A model generated the notes under the pieces. It did not search any database. It was not told the DNA's origin and saw only the letters and a list, made by a program, of their open reading frames with translations. 14,047 bases of DNA, taken from assembly GCA_023228125.1 (NCBI GenBank), contig JALOBT010000055.1, positions 1 through 14,047 of the forward strand, given 5' to 3'. Below, piece after piece: positions 1-8,929 of the stretch (position 1 is the first letter of the stretch; each line of letters opens with the position of its first letter). The position numbers and the translations under genes were made by a program. This stretch comes from Candidatus Cloacimonadota bacterium (GTDB lineage: Bacteria > Cloacimonadota > Cloacimonadia > Cloacimonadales > Cloacimonadaceae).

Positions 1-1
1 C

Positions 2-3000
2 CAGCCCCTGTTCTGGAGCCTGGTGGTACTGACTATTCTGCTGCTGCCCCCGGCTTTGGGGACCATCGTGGATGTTCTGCGCAAACCCGCAGATATGAAG
101 CTGCTGGATCATCTGCGTTCCGAGCTGAGATCCGTGTGCCAAAGGCTCACCGAGACTGCCTTCTATCTGGCTACCCTGCCCTATGAGGCTTATTACAGCT
201 CGGATGCCATTCTGCGCACCCTGTGGCGCACGCATTTCTCGCACAAAAACATGCTGGAATGGGCTCCTTCAGCCGTTACAAATAGAGATGAAGCCAGTCT
301 CTGGGGCACTTTCCGTAGAATGTGGATCTCCCCCTTCCTGGCCGTGAGCACAGCCTTTGTGATGATAGCCCTCCCGGGCCCGGTGTCATTTTTTGCCCTT
401 GCCATCCTGGCCTTGTGGCTGGCCTCTCCAGTGGTGGCCTGGTGGTTTAGCAATCCCATCCTGGAATATGAAGCCAGACTGAGCCCGGCTCAGATCACTT
501 TCTTACGCAAACTTTCCCGCAAGAGCTGGGCCTTCTTCGAAACCTTCGCAGGTCCGGAAGATAACTGGCTGGCTTCGGATAACTTTCAAGAGCAACCCGT
601 GCCCAAAGTGGCGCATCGCACCTCTCCCACCAATATCGGTATGTCACTACTGGCAAACCTGACTGCGTACGACTTTGGCACCATTTCGGCAGGCCGGCTT
701 CTGGAGCGCACTTCCAAAACATTTCAGACCATGACAAACATGCGCAAGCATAGGGGACACTTCTTTAATTGGTACGACACGCAGACACTCCAGCCGCTTT
801 ATCCCTTGTATATTTCCACCGTGGATAGCGGAAATCTGAGCGGGCATCTGCATGTGCTACGGCAAGGCCTTTTGGCTTTGATCGATGAAAAGATCGTGCA
901 TACTCGCGTGTATGAAAGCCTCAGCGATGTGCTGGAGATCCTGAGTGATGCCACGCTTGCCATGCCGGAAATCAAAGATAATTACTTCCTGGAGCCCTTG
1001 CAAGAAGAGCTGAAGACCATCTTGATTTCACCCCCCATCACGCCTCTTGACGCACAAAAGTGTCTGGAAGGGCTGCTGCATAGTGGCGGACTCCTGTCCC
1101 GAAAGATGGCGAGCCTGGATAGCGATCAGGACAGCCTTTTGAATTGGTGGGCCAGAGCCTTTGTGGATCAGTGTCAGGATGCTTTGCAGGAATTGAACCT
1201 GTTTTTGCCGAACCTGGGGCAGGAAGGCTTTGCCAGATTGTCCGATACTCAGGAAATACCTACTTTGGATGAAATCCGGCTCTCGGATACGGCCGCAGGG
1301 CAGATGGCCAAAGACAGAATTGCCCTCATCCATGAACTTGCCGCAAGCGCCGAAGCTTTTGCCCAGGTGGACTATAGATTCCTCTATGATGAGAAGCGTC
1401 ACCTGTTTACCATCGGCTACAACGTCAGTGAACTCCGGATGGATTCCGGCTATTACGATCTTTTGGCTTCCGAAGCCAGACTCGCCACCTTCGTGGGCAT
1501 CGCGCAGGGCAAGCTGCCTCAGGAAAGCTGGTTTGCTTTGGGGCGCCAGCTCACCACGGCCCGGGGAGAGCCCATCCTGCTCTCCTGGAGCGGCTCCATG
1601 TTCGAATATCTCATGCCGCTTTTGGTAATGCCGAATTATACAAACACCATCCTGGATGCGACTTACAAGGCTGCCGTGCGGATACAAAAAGAATATGGCA
1701 AGAGGCATTCAGTGCCCTGGGGGATCTCTGAAAGCGGCTATAATGCCATTGATGCACAACAGAATTACCAATACCGCGCTTTTGGTGTGCCCGGGCTGGG
1801 GCTGAAACGAGGCCTGGGACAGGATCTGGTGATCGCGCCATACGCTTCAGCTTTGGCGCTGATGGTGATGCCGGAAGCGGCTGCCTCGAATCTTGAACGC
1901 TTGTCTGCGGAAGGCTTTGAAGCCCGCTACGGGCTTTATGAGGCGATAGATTACACCCGCTCCAGACTCCCCAGAGGGCAAAAACACACCATCATCCGCT
2001 CCTATATGGCGCATCATCAAGGCATGAGCCTGCTTTCCCTGGCTTATCTGCTGCTGGATCGCCCCATGCAAAGGCGCTTTGAAGCGGATTCCAAGTTTCA
2101 GGCCATCATGCTGCTCTTGCAAGAAAAAGTGCCCAAAGCTACTGCTTATTATGCGCGCACTACCAGCCTGGAAGAGCACTATCTCACATCTTCAGCGGCA
2201 GCTACGCCGATCCGCGTATTTACGAACCCCAGCACTGCCAAGCTGGAAGTTCAGTTCCTTTCCAATGGCAGATATCATCTGATGGTCACCAATGCCGGTG
2301 CCAGCTATAGCCGCTGGAACGATCTCGATATCACCCGCTGGCGGGAGGACCGCATCCGGGACAATCTTGGCACCTTCTGCTATATTCGTGATCTTGAAAC
2401 CATGGAATACTGGTCTACATCCTACCAACCCACCCTCAGGGCAGCCAAGCGTTATGAAGCCATTTTCTCCGAAGACAGGGTGGAATTTCGCGGTAGTCAT
2501 CAGGATTATGATACTCATACCGAAATAGCGGTTTCTCCGGAAGACGATATCGAACTGCGCCGCGTGCGCATCACAAATCGCTCCAGCAGCCGCAGAACCA
2601 TAGACGTGACCAGCTATGCGGAAGTGGTGTTGGATTCGCATGCCGCGGATCTTCTGCACCCGGCCTTCAGCAAGCTTTTTATCCAGACGGAGATTATCGA
2701 TCACCATAAAGGCATCATCTGCACCCGGCGTCCCCGCAGCGAAAGCGAGCCCGAACCCTGGCTCTTCCATCTGATGTCTGCCGCTGGAGCCCAGATCAAT
2801 GAGGTATCCTACGAGACAGACCGCAGCAAGTTCATCGGCCGGGGCAATACCGTGGCCGAACCTTTGGCGCTCAGCACTCTTCCAGTGGGAGGGAGCACGG
2901 TGCTTTCCGGTAGTGAAGGCTCGGTGATCGATCCCATAATCAGCATCCGCTACCAGATCACTCTGGATCCAGAGCAAGCTGTTGTCCTAAATATCGTTAC

Positions 3001-6000
3001 CGGTGTAGCACATACCCGCGATCAGGTCATGAATCTGATGGCGAAGTATCAGGATTGGCGTCTGACAGACCGCGTCTTTGACCTGGCCTGGACGCACAAT
3101 CAAGTGCTCTTGCGTCAATTCAATATCTCCGAAGCAGATGCACAGCTTTACGGACGTCTGGCCAGCTCCATCATCTATGCCAATGCCTCACTCAGAGCCA
3201 ATCCCGGCATCCTGATGAAGAATCGCAGTGGGCAGTCCAGCCTCTGGGGATACGCCATCAGCGGCGATCTACCCATAGTTTTGCTGCGCATAGAAGACGC
3301 TGCCAATATCGAGCTGGTGCGGCAAGTGATTCAAGCCCATACCTATTGGCGCCTCAAGGGCTTGATTGTGGATCTGGTGATCTGGAACGAAGATCGTGCC
3401 GGCTACCGGCAAGTGCTGCATGACCAGCTTATGGGGATGATCACTTCAGGCATTGAGACCAAAGTCGTCGATAAACCGGGTGGCATCTTCATCCGGCCCA
3501 TAGATCAGATTACCGAAGAGGATCGCATCCTCATCCAAACGGTTGCCCGCGTAATTATCTCAGACACAGCCGGTACGCTCTCCGAGCAGATTGATGGACG
3601 CAGGCTATCGGAGATCGCAGTGCCTCCGCTCAGCCCCCAACGTGTTAAGCGTCACAGACCCTTGCCCGTCACTGCCATACCCCGTTTTGATCTGCTGTTT
3701 TTCAATGGATTGGGCGGTTTCACCGAAGACGGCCGTGAATATGTAATCACCACCACCGAGGATCAGCTCACACCTGCCCCCTGGGTGAATATTCTGGCAA
3801 ATCCTTTCTTCGGCACAGTAGTTTCCGAAAGCGGGCTGTCCTACACCTGGGCCGAGAATGCCCACGAGTATCGCTTGACCCCCTGGAACAACGATCCTGT
3901 GAGCGACAACCGGGGTGAGGCCTTTTATCTGCGCGATGAAGAGCGCGGGAACTACTGGTCTCCCATGCCCCTGCCCTGCCGTGGAATCACGCCATACGTC
4001 ACACGGCACGGCTTTGGCTACACCGTATTTGAACACAGCGAACACGCCATCCGCACCGAGGTCTGGGTCTATGTGGCCATGGATGCTTCTGTGAAGTTTG
4101 TCGTGATCAAGATCTTTAACGAATCCGGCCGGTCCAGACGGCTTTCGGCCACCGGATTTGTGGAATGGGTACTGGGAGATCTGCCCTCAAAATCCGGCAT
4201 GCATGTGGTTACGGAAACTGACCGCAGCAGCGGTGCGATCCTGGCCCGAAATTCCTATAATACAGAGTTTGAAGGTAGGACAGGGTTCTTTGACGTGGAC
4301 GATTCCGGCTTTGATCTCAAAGATACGAGCCGCTCTGTAACCTGCGACAAAGCTGAGTTCCTGGGGCGCAACGGCCGTCTTGAAGAGCCCGCAGCGATGT
4401 CCAGAAGCCGACTTTCCGGGAAAATGGGAGCGGGGCTGGATCCGTGCACTGCCCTCCAGGTGGAATTCACTTTGCAGCCGGAGGAAGAACGTGAAATCAT
4501 CTTCCGTTTGGGTCTGGGCAGAAACGCCAAGGATGCCTCCACTCTGGCCAGACGGTTCAAGGGCGCTACTGCCGCTCGTGACGCTCTGGAAGATGTCTGG
4601 CAACACTGGAATCACACCCTGGGCGCAGTGAATGTCGATACTCCGGATCAAGCCCTCAATGTGCTGGCCAATGGCTGGCTACAGTATCAAAACCTGGCTT
4701 CCCGCATGTGGGGACGCTCCGGCTTCTACCAATCCGGTGGTGCTTTCGGCTTCCGTGACCAATTGCAGGATGTGCTGGCGCTGGTTATTACCAGACCCGA
4801 CATTGCCCGCGAGCAATTGCTAAATAGCGGTAGCCGGCAATTCGTGGAAGGCGACGTCCAGCATTGGTGGCATCCACCCTCAGGACGGGGAGTGCGTACC
4901 CGCTGTTCAGACGATCTGCTCTGGCTTCCCTTTGTCGCCAGCCACTATGTGCACAGCACGGGTGACACCGGCGTACTGGATGAATCCCTCCACTTCCTGG
5001 AAGGGCGAGCGGTGAATCCCGATGAAGACTCTTATTATGACCTTCCCGAAAGATCAAGACAGGAAGCTACTTTGTATGAACACTGCGTCCGCGCCATCGA
5101 GGCCAGCCTGAACTTTGGCGAGCACGGTCTGCCCCTGATGGGCTCCGGAGATTGGAATGATGGCATGAACCTGGTAGGCTTCGGTGGAAAAGGCGAAAGC
5201 GTGTGGTTGGGATTCTTCTTATACGATGTCCTGATCCGCTTTGCTGAGATAGCCCGGATTTATCAGGATGAGGCTTTTGCGAAGCGCTATTTGCAGAAAG
5301 CCCAGACACTTCGTGATAATCTGAATAAGAATGGCTGGGACGAGCACTGGTATCGCCGCGCCTATTTTGACGATGGCACCCCGCTGGGCTCTGCCTCCAA
5401 TGACGAGTGTCAGATAGATTCCATCTCTCAAAGCTGGTCTGTGCTTTCAGGCGCAGGTGAGCCCGAGAAATCATTGATGGGCATGAATTCCCTGGATCAG
5501 CATCTGGTGAAGAGAGAGCTGGGCCTGATCCAACTCTTGGATCCACCTTTTGATAAATCAGCCCTGAATCCCGGTTATATCAAAGGCTATGTCCCCGGAG
5601 TGCGCGAGAATGGCGGTCAATATACCCATGCCGCGGTTTGGGCAGTGATGGCCTTTGCCAAAATGGGGGATAACGAGAAGGCTTGGGAACTCTTTAGACT
5701 CATCAACCCTGTAAACCACAGCAGAAATCCCGAAGAGGCCAAGACCTATAAGGTGGAGCCTTATGTAACTGCTGCTGACGTCTATGCTGTGGCACCTCAT
5801 GGCGGACGGGGCGGCTGGACCTGGTACACAGGCTCGGCAGCCTGGATGTACCGCTTGATCACGGAATCCCTGCTGGGTATGAGACTCGAGGTAGATAAAC
5901 TGTTTATAGAGCCCTGCCTGCCAGAAGATTGGTCTGAATTCAAACTGCATTACCGCTATCGTGAAACGGTCTATCACATCACGGTTACCCAAAAACCGGA

Positions 6001-6115
6001 TGAATCCAATGAGACGCGGATCAGCGTGAATGGTGCAGATCAGCCCGGAAAGTTCATTCCGTTAATAGACGATCGCCTGGAGCATTTCGTGGATATTGTG
6101 ATTCCGCGTGGGTGA
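2..6115 (+). CDS. ndvB: Cyclic beta-1,2-glucan synthase-like protein (glucoamylase-like + GH94 modules), 5'-truncated by window edge
   Basis: The frame is open to the left edge, so the gene starts upstream; about 2,037 residues are visible and known NdvB/Cgs proteins are about 2,800, so the N-terminal glycosyltransferase part is probably missing. Residues below count from the GTG at 23. Two membrane segments lie at about 101-143. A glucoamylase-like module follows (RTSPTNIG at 199-206, WGISESGYNA from 566, YMAHHQGM at 661-668). Then come two GH94-type beta-sandwich regions (about 740-960 and 1220-1330) and an (alpha/alpha)6 catalytic region from about 1540 with GFRDQLQD near 1576, the DWND motif holding the family's general acid at 1710-1713, and GGQYTHAA near 1860. 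In the family the enzyme polymerises glucose from UDP-glucose at the inner membrane, and the GH94 part trims chain length by phosphorolysis before cyclisation. Product and cyclising activity here are inferred; a related large GH94 protein without synthase activity is possible. Confidence 0.85.
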   Translation, partial: QPLFWSLVVLTILLLPPALGTIVDVLRKPADMKLLDHLRSELRSVCQRLTETAFYLATLPYEAYYSSDAILRTLWRTHFSHKNMLEWAPSAVTNRDEASLWGTFRRMWISPFLAVSTAFVMIALPGPVSFFALAILALWLASPVVAWWFSNPILEYEARLSPAQITFLRKLSRKSWAFFETFAGPEDNWLASDNFQEQPVPKVAHRTSPTNIGMSLLANLTAYDFGTISAGRLLERTSKTFQTMTNMRKHRGHFFNWYDTQTLQPLYPLYISTVDSGNLSGHLHVLRQGLLALIDEKIVHTRVYESLSDVLEILSDATLAMPEIKDNYFLEPLQEELKTILISPPITPLDAQKCLEGLLHSGGLLSRKMASLDSDQDSLLNWWARAFVDQCQDALQELNLFLPNLGQEGFARLSDTQEIPTLDEIRLSDTAAGQMAKDRIALIHELAASAEAFAQVDYRFLYDEKRHLFTIGYNVSELRMDSGYYDLLASEARLATFVGIAQGKLPQESWFALGRQLTTARGEPILLSWSGSMFEYLMPLLVMPNYTNTILDATYKAAVRIQKEYGKRHSVPWGISESGYNAIDAQQNYQYRAFGVPGLGLKRGLGQDLVIAPYASALALMVMPEAAASNLERLSAEGFEARYGLYEAIDYTRSRLPRGQKHTIIRSYMAHHQGMSLLSLAYLLLDRPMQRRFEADSKFQAIMLLLQEKVPKATAYYARTTSLEEHYLTSSAAATPIRVFTNPSTAKLEVQFLSNGRYHLMVTNAGASYSRWNDLDITRWREDRIRDNLGTFCYIRDLETMEYWSTSYQPTLRAAKRYEAIFSEDRVEFRGSHQDYDTHTEIAVSPEDDIELRRVRITNRSSSRRTIDVTSYAEVVLDSHAADLLHPAFSKLFIQTEIIDHHKGIICTRRPRSESEPEPWLFHLMSAAGAQINEVSYETDRSKFIGRGNTVAEPLALSTLPVGGSTVLSGSEGSVIDPIISIRYQITLDPEQAVVLNIVTGVAHTRDQVMNLMAKYQDWRLTDRVFDLAWTHNQVLLRQFNISEADAQLYGRLASSIIYANASLRANPGILMKNRSGQSSLWGYAISGDLPIVLLRIEDAANIELVRQVIQAHTYWRLKGLIVDLVIWNEDRAGYRQVLHDQLMGMITSGIETKVVDKPGGIFIRPIDQITEEDRILIQTVARVIISDTAGTLSEQIDGRRLSEIAVPPLSPQRVKRHRPLPVTAIPRFDLLFFNGLGGFTEDGREYVITTTEDQLTPAPWVNILANPFFGTVVSESGLSYTWAENAHEYRLTPWNNDPVSDNRGEAFYLRDEERGNYWSPMPLPCRGITPYVTRHGFGYTVFEHSEHAIRTEVWVYVAMDASVKFVVIKIFNESGRSRRLSATGFVEWVLGDLPSKSGMHVVTETDRSSGAILARNSYNTEFEGRTGFFDVDDSGFDLKDTSRSVTCDKAEFLGRNGRLEEPAAMSRSRLSGKMGAGLDPCTALQVEFTLQPEEEREIIFRLGLGRNAKDASTLARRFKGATAARDALEDVWQHWNHTLGAVNVDTPDQALNVLANGWLQYQNLASRMWGRSGFYQSGGAFGFRDQLQDVLALVITRPDIAREQLLNSGSRQFVEGDVQHWWHPPSGRGVRTRCSDDLLWLPFVASHYVHSTGDTGVLDESLHFLEGRAVNPDEDSYYDLPERSRQEATLYEHCVRAIEASLNFGEHGLPLMGSGDWNDGMNLVGFGGKGESVWLGFFLYDVLIRFAEIARIYQDEAFAKRYLQKAQTLRDNLNKNGWDEHWYRRAYFDDGTPLGSASNDECQIDSISQSWSVLSGAGEPEKSLMGMNSLDQHLVKRELGLIQLLDPPFDKSALNPGYIKGYVPGVRENGGQYTHAAVWAVMAFAKMGDNEKAWELFRLINPVNHSRNPEEAKTYKVEPYVTAADVYAVAPHGGRGGWTWYTGSAAWMYRLITESLLGMRLEVDKLFIEPCLPEDWSEFKLHYRYRETVYHITVTQKPDESNETRISVNGADQPGKFIPLIDDRLEHFVDIVIPRG

Positions 6116-6225
6116 GCTGCTGGAGCTGGTTTGCTTTGCTGCTGGATTCGTTTGCGTCACGTGTCGATTAAAACAAGGGATAGCGATAAGATAGCTTGAA
6201 ATGGATCACAGCTTATAGCAGTCTC

Positions 6226-6257
6226 CCCAGCCGTAAGGCCTGGGTCTGCCGCTTTTT
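6226..6257 (+). terminator. Weak candidate terminator after the glucan synthase gene
   Basis: CCCAGCC (6226-6232) can pair with GGCCTGGG (6237-6244) across a GTAA loop with one bulged C. A run of five T follows at 6253-6257. The 8-base gap between stem and T-run is longer than usual, so this is only a moderate candidate. The stretch 6116-6225 before it shows nothing else recognisable. Confidence 0.35.
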
Positions 6258-6259
6258 CC

Positions 6260-6287
6260 TTGACACATATTAAGCTAAGATTAATCT
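6260..6287 (+). promoter_or_regulatory. Sigma70-type promoter for the lipoprotein-ruvX-mltG operon
   Basis: A perfect -35 box TTGACA (6260-6265) is followed after 16 bp by TAATCT (6282-6287). The start of transcription would fall at about 6293-6295, on top of the ATG at 6294, predicting a leaderless message. The -10 box lies inside the 10-bp perfect palindrome AGATTAATCT (6278-6287), which could be an operator or chance. Confidence 0.55.
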
Positions 6288-6293
6288 GCTCGC

Positions 6294-6851
6294 ATGAGAA
6301 GAATTGCGTTGTCGCTCCTGGTGCTAATCACACTGTTTTCCTGTGAGATCTTTGATCTACGGGATTCTCAGCTTCCCACTGTGGAGGCTGAGTGGAACGA
6401 TTTTGCCACAAATCTGGAGCTTGCTCTGCAAAATCTGGAATATGCGTATGAGGATTCGCGCAATACGATTAACTATTCTCGGATATTTTCTGAGGGTTTC
6501 CGCTTTTATTTTGCCCAGGCCGATATCACGGATTTCAGCACGGATGCCCAATGGAACAGCACTCAGGAGCAGGATATGCTGCTCAATCTGCACACCCGCT
6601 ACAGCAAGATAGACCTGAGCTTTGGGGCCCTGGCCACCGCGGATGAAATCTCTGCCAATGAGGCCAAGATTTACCGCTCTTATCAGCTCACTGCAAAACC
6701 TGTAAACTCTGAGGAACCAAGCATCCAGGTGCTGGGGAATCTGGAATTGCATTACCGTAAACAATACGGTTATTGGTATATTTACCGCTGGTACGATTAC
6801 CGTTCCAGCGAAGGACAGACCTGGGGGAAGTTGAAGTATGAAAATAGTTAA
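6294..6851 (+). CDS. Small outer-envelope lipoprotein, NTF2-like, first of a pair
   Basis: A 185-residue protein with a signal peptide: charged start MRR, hydrophobic stretch 4-14, and lipobox LFSC with the lipidated cysteine at 17. The mature part begins with a helical stretch (about 26-50) and ends in aromatic-rich beta strands (YGYWYIYRWYDYR, about 158-170). This helix-then-curved-sheet pattern, ending in a strand of type 'W-x-I-x-R-W', resembles NTF2/SnoaL-like folds; that assignment is inference. No catalytic motif is visible. The ATG has no Shine-Dalgarno sequence and sits at the predicted transcription start. The 3' end overlaps the next gene by 14 bases, and the next gene encodes a similar protein, so the pair may act together. 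Function unknown. Confidence 0.75.
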   Translation: MRRIALSLLVLITLFSCEIFDLRDSQLPTVEAEWNDFATNLELALQNLEYAYEDSRNTINYSRIFSEGFRFYFAQADITDFSTDAQWNSTQEQDMLLNLHTRYSKIDLSFGALATADEISANEAKIYRSYQLTAKPVNSEEPSIQVLGNLELHYRKQYGYWYIYRWYDYRSSEGQTWGKLKYENS

Positions 6852-7413
6852 ATACTTGCCCCTACTCACGATGCTGATCATTTTTGGTTGTCATAACCCC
6901 TTCCGGCCGAATTTGATGGATTCTTCCACTTCGGTGATCCATAGCCGCAGCCCGGAAGAGCTTTTGCTGAATCTGGAAAAGTCCTATCGGGAGAAGAACA
7001 TCAATATCTTCCGACAGCTTTTGCACAAAGATTATCGCTTTGAGCTGCTCTCCAGTGAGTATTCTCAGATCGGCATTGATATGGATGGAGATGGCATTCT
7101 CGATTCCTGGTGGGGTTACGATCAGGAGATCGAGCTCACGCGCAATATGTTTGAACGCGGCTCCAGTGACGGCACTTTCCCAGTGGCGGATAAGATCGAG
7201 CTACGCTTGCAGATACCACCCCAGGAAGTTTGGGAGAAAGATCCGGCTGTGGGCCGCGATACCTGGATTGTGATTCCCTGCTTTTTTGATTTGATTCTCA
7301 GCTATACATCCTCAAACAGCGTCTATATGGCCAATGGCATCGCCAGATTCTACCTGGTGGAAGAAGCCGGAAGCTGGAAGATCATTATCTGGAGGGATGA
7401 ATCGAATCTATGA
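6838..7413 (+). CDS. Small lipoprotein, NTF2-like, with an EF-hand-type DxDGDG loop
   Basis: A 191-residue protein with signal peptide and lipobox IFGC (cysteine 18). It opens with a helical segment (SPEELLLNLEKSYREKN, about 38-54) followed by an FRQLLHKDYRFEL strand region, and ends with GIARFYLV...SWKIIIWRDE, a layout typical of NTF2/SnoaL-like domains and parallel to that of the preceding gene. A calcium-loop-like motif D81-x-D83-G-D85-G-x-x-D89 is inserted in the middle. A GGGGGAAG-type ribosome site lies upstream within the previous gene. The stop overlaps the ruvX start as ATGA, so translation is probably coupled. Function is unknown; a role in the envelope is inferred from lipidation and from the downstream mltG. 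Confidence 0.75.
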   Translation: MKIVKYLPLLTMLIIFGCHNPFRPNLMDSSTSVIHSRSPEELLLNLEKSYREKNINIFRQLLHKDYRFELLSSEYSQIGIDMDGDGILDSWWGYDQEIELTRNMFERGSSDGTFPVADKIELRLQIPPQEVWEKDPAVGRDTWIVIPCFFDLILSYTSSNSVYMANGIARFYLVEEAGSWKIIIWRDESNL

Positions 7414-7835
7414 CAGCTCGGATCATGGCGATAGATTATGGCACAAAGCGGGTCGGGATTGCCTTCAGTGATCCCTTGGGGCTGTTTGCCACGCCGCATT
7501 CGGTCTTGGAAAATGCGGGTTTTGCAGCCCTGCTCTCTGAAATCCAAAAGCTGATCGAAGCGCAGAATGTGAATCTGGTTCTGGTAGGTATGCCCTATGC
7601 CATCGATGGTAGTCTTAGCCCTAAAACAAAGGAAACCCTGGAATTTATGAAGGATTTGCAGCAGTCGCTACAGACCAGAGTGATCCCCTATGACGAGCGT
7701 TACAGCTCCTGCGAGGCCGAGGCCGAGCTCAAAAAGATGGGAAAAACCTGGCAACAGGCCCGCAAAATGGTGGATGCGATGGCTGCGGCCATGATCCTGA
7801 AAAGCTATTTGGAAAATGCACAAGATGCTAAATAA
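7410..7835 (+). CDS. ruvX: RuvX/YqgF-family nuclease (putative Holliday junction resolvase / 16S rRNA processing factor)
   Basis: A 141-residue protein of the usual family length with an RNase H-like fold. Family hallmarks are present: AIDYGTKRVGIA with the first catalytic aspartate at 9, VGMPYAIDG at 59-67 (usually GLPL..DG), DERYSS at 95-100 with Glu96, and VDAMAAAMIL at 121-130 with Asp122. Together these give the acidic metal-binding triad. Family members resolve branched DNA and, in E. coli, help mature the 5' end of 16S rRNA. The start at 7410 overlaps the upstream lipoprotein by 4 bases; a GGAGG at 7391-7395 is somewhat far, so ATG 7425 is a less likely alternative. The 3' end overlaps mltG by 20 bases. 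Confidence 0.9.
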   Translation: MTARIMAIDYGTKRVGIAFSDPLGLFATPHSVLENAGFAALLSEIQKLIEAQNVNLVLVGMPYAIDGSLSPKTKETLEFMKDLQQSLQTRVIPYDERYSSCEAEAELKKMGKTWQQARKMVDAMAAAMILKSYLENAQDAK

Positions 7836-8814
7836 ATGGACTTACCTGATCATAGCCCTTGTCGCTGTGGCCTTGATCATTATGGGATTTGCCGCACATG
7901 ACATATTTCGGATGAAGGACAGCAGAGAGCGGGTAGTGCGCGTCCAACCAGGAGATAATGCCGCTACTATCGGCGCGCGTCTTCAGCAGGCTGGTATCGT
8001 AAAAAGTGCTGGCAGATTTCGTCTTTTGGCCAAGCTCAGAGGAGCAGACCGGCGTCTCAAGGCCGGCACCTATCTCTTTGGGGGACATACCAATCTCTGG
8101 GACACAGTCTCCCGATTGCAGGATGGATTATCCGAAACCATCCGGCTCACCTTTCCCGAAGGTCTATCTATGTATCGCAGCCTGAAAATCATCGCCGCCA
8201 GCAATCTGGCGGATTTTGACAGCCTTAATGCCGCGGCTACAGATACTTCTCTGGTGCGCAGGCTCACCGGTATGCCTCTGCGCAGTCTGGAGGGCTTCCT
8301 CTATCCCGAAACCTATGTTTTCCCAGTGCCTTGCTCCAGCGACAGCATTTTGGCGATCATGTGCAATGAGTTCTTTCGCAAATTGAGCTATAAGGGCATC
8401 AACATCAGTGAGATTCCAGATTTTTATGATAAATTGATCCTGGCTTCGATCGTGGAAAAAGAAGCGGGAAATGATGCCGAGCGAGACATTATAGCCGGTG
8501 TATTTGTGCGCCGTTTGCGCGTGGGGATGGCCTTGCAGAGCTGTCCCACGGTGGATTATATTTTGGAGCGAAGAGGAATCCGGCGAGAGGTTTTGAGCAC
8601 AGCGGATACCAGAATCTTTTCACCTTACAACACCTATCAGAATCCGGGCCTGCCTCCCACCCCGATCTCAAATCCCAGGGTGGAATCGATCCAGGCCGCT
8701 ATCAGCCCCCAGGATCAGGGATATCTGTATTTCTTTGCAGACCGCCGGGGCAATAATGTCTTCAGCACCAGCTATGAGGAACATCAACGTTTGCAAAGGC
8801 AAATGAGGCTGTAA
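7816..8814 (+). CDS. mltG: Endolytic murein transglycosylase MltG (YceG family)
   Basis: A 332-residue inner-membrane protein. It has one N-terminal membrane anchor (about 8-28), a LysM-like region (about 40-95), then the YceG catalytic domain. Diagnostic motifs are LEGFLYPETYVFP (about 158-170), ASIVEKEAG with the catalytic-site glutamates 214/216, RLRVGMALQSCPTVDY, and the C-terminal YNTYQNPGLPPTPISNP and YLYFFADRRGNN. MltG cleaves nascent glycan strands in the periplasm and so sets their length. ATG 7816 overlaps the end of ruvX; ATG 7825 is an alternative start that would shorten the protein by three residues. A ruvX-mltG pairing is common in bacteria. No convincing terminator follows: a T6 run (8817-8822) lacks a strong stem. 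Confidence 0.93.
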   Translation: MHKMLNKWTYLIIALVAVALIIMGFAAHDIFRMKDSRERVVRVQPGDNAATIGARLQQAGIVKSAGRFRLLAKLRGADRRLKAGTYLFGGHTNLWDTVSRLQDGLSETIRLTFPEGLSMYRSLKIIAASNLADFDSLNAAATDTSLVRRLTGMPLRSLEGFLYPETYVFPVPCSSDSILAIMCNEFFRKLSYKGINISEIPDFYDKLILASIVEKEAGNDAERDIIAGVFVRRLRVGMALQSCPTVDYILERRGIRREVLSTADTRIFSPYNTYQNPGLPPTPISNPRVESIQAAISPQDQGYLYFFADRRGNNVFSTSYEEHQRLQRQMRL

Positions 8815-8824
8815 AGTTTTTTGC

Positions 8825-8852
8825 TTGACAGAGAAAGGTATATGTTCAGTCT
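8825..8852 (+). promoter_or_regulatory. Candidate promoter for the LPP20-like lipoprotein gene
   Basis: A perfect TTGACA (8825-8830) lies 11 bases after the mltG stop. With the 16-bp spacing seen at the other promoters here, the -10 box would be CAGTCT (8847-8852), which is a poor match. The better-looking TATATG at 8839 is too close. The -35 is convincing, the -10 is not. Confidence 0.35.
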
Positions 8853-8904
8853 GGTCAAATGATAGTAATGAAACTTAAATGTATCTTGCCCAAACTAAAA
8901 AATA

Positions 8905-8925
8905 ATACGCTATGGCGTATGGAGG
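8905..8925 (+). promoter_or_regulatory. Small hairpin abutting the ribosome binding site
   Basis: ATACGC (8905-8910) and GCGTAT (8915-8920) form a 6-bp stem with a TATG loop. The stem ends directly against the strong ribosome site GGAGG (8921-8925), 4 bases before the ATG at 8930. Such a hairpin could protect or modulate the leader; it may also be chance. The ribosome site decides the start codon of the following gene. Confidence 0.4.
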
Positions 8926-8929
8926 AAAC

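Noticed and set aside
1028..2977. Long minus-strand open frames (226 and 261 codons) inside the glucan synthase gene
   Set aside because: They lie opposite a gene with clear family motifs in its own frame, have no ribosome site and no recognisable domains; they reflect the gene's codon bias.
8912..8929. Upstream ATG for the LPP20-like lipoprotein
   Set aside because: It would read MAYGGN through the ribosome site GGAGG; the ATG at 8930 has correct spacing and gives a normal lipoprotein signal.
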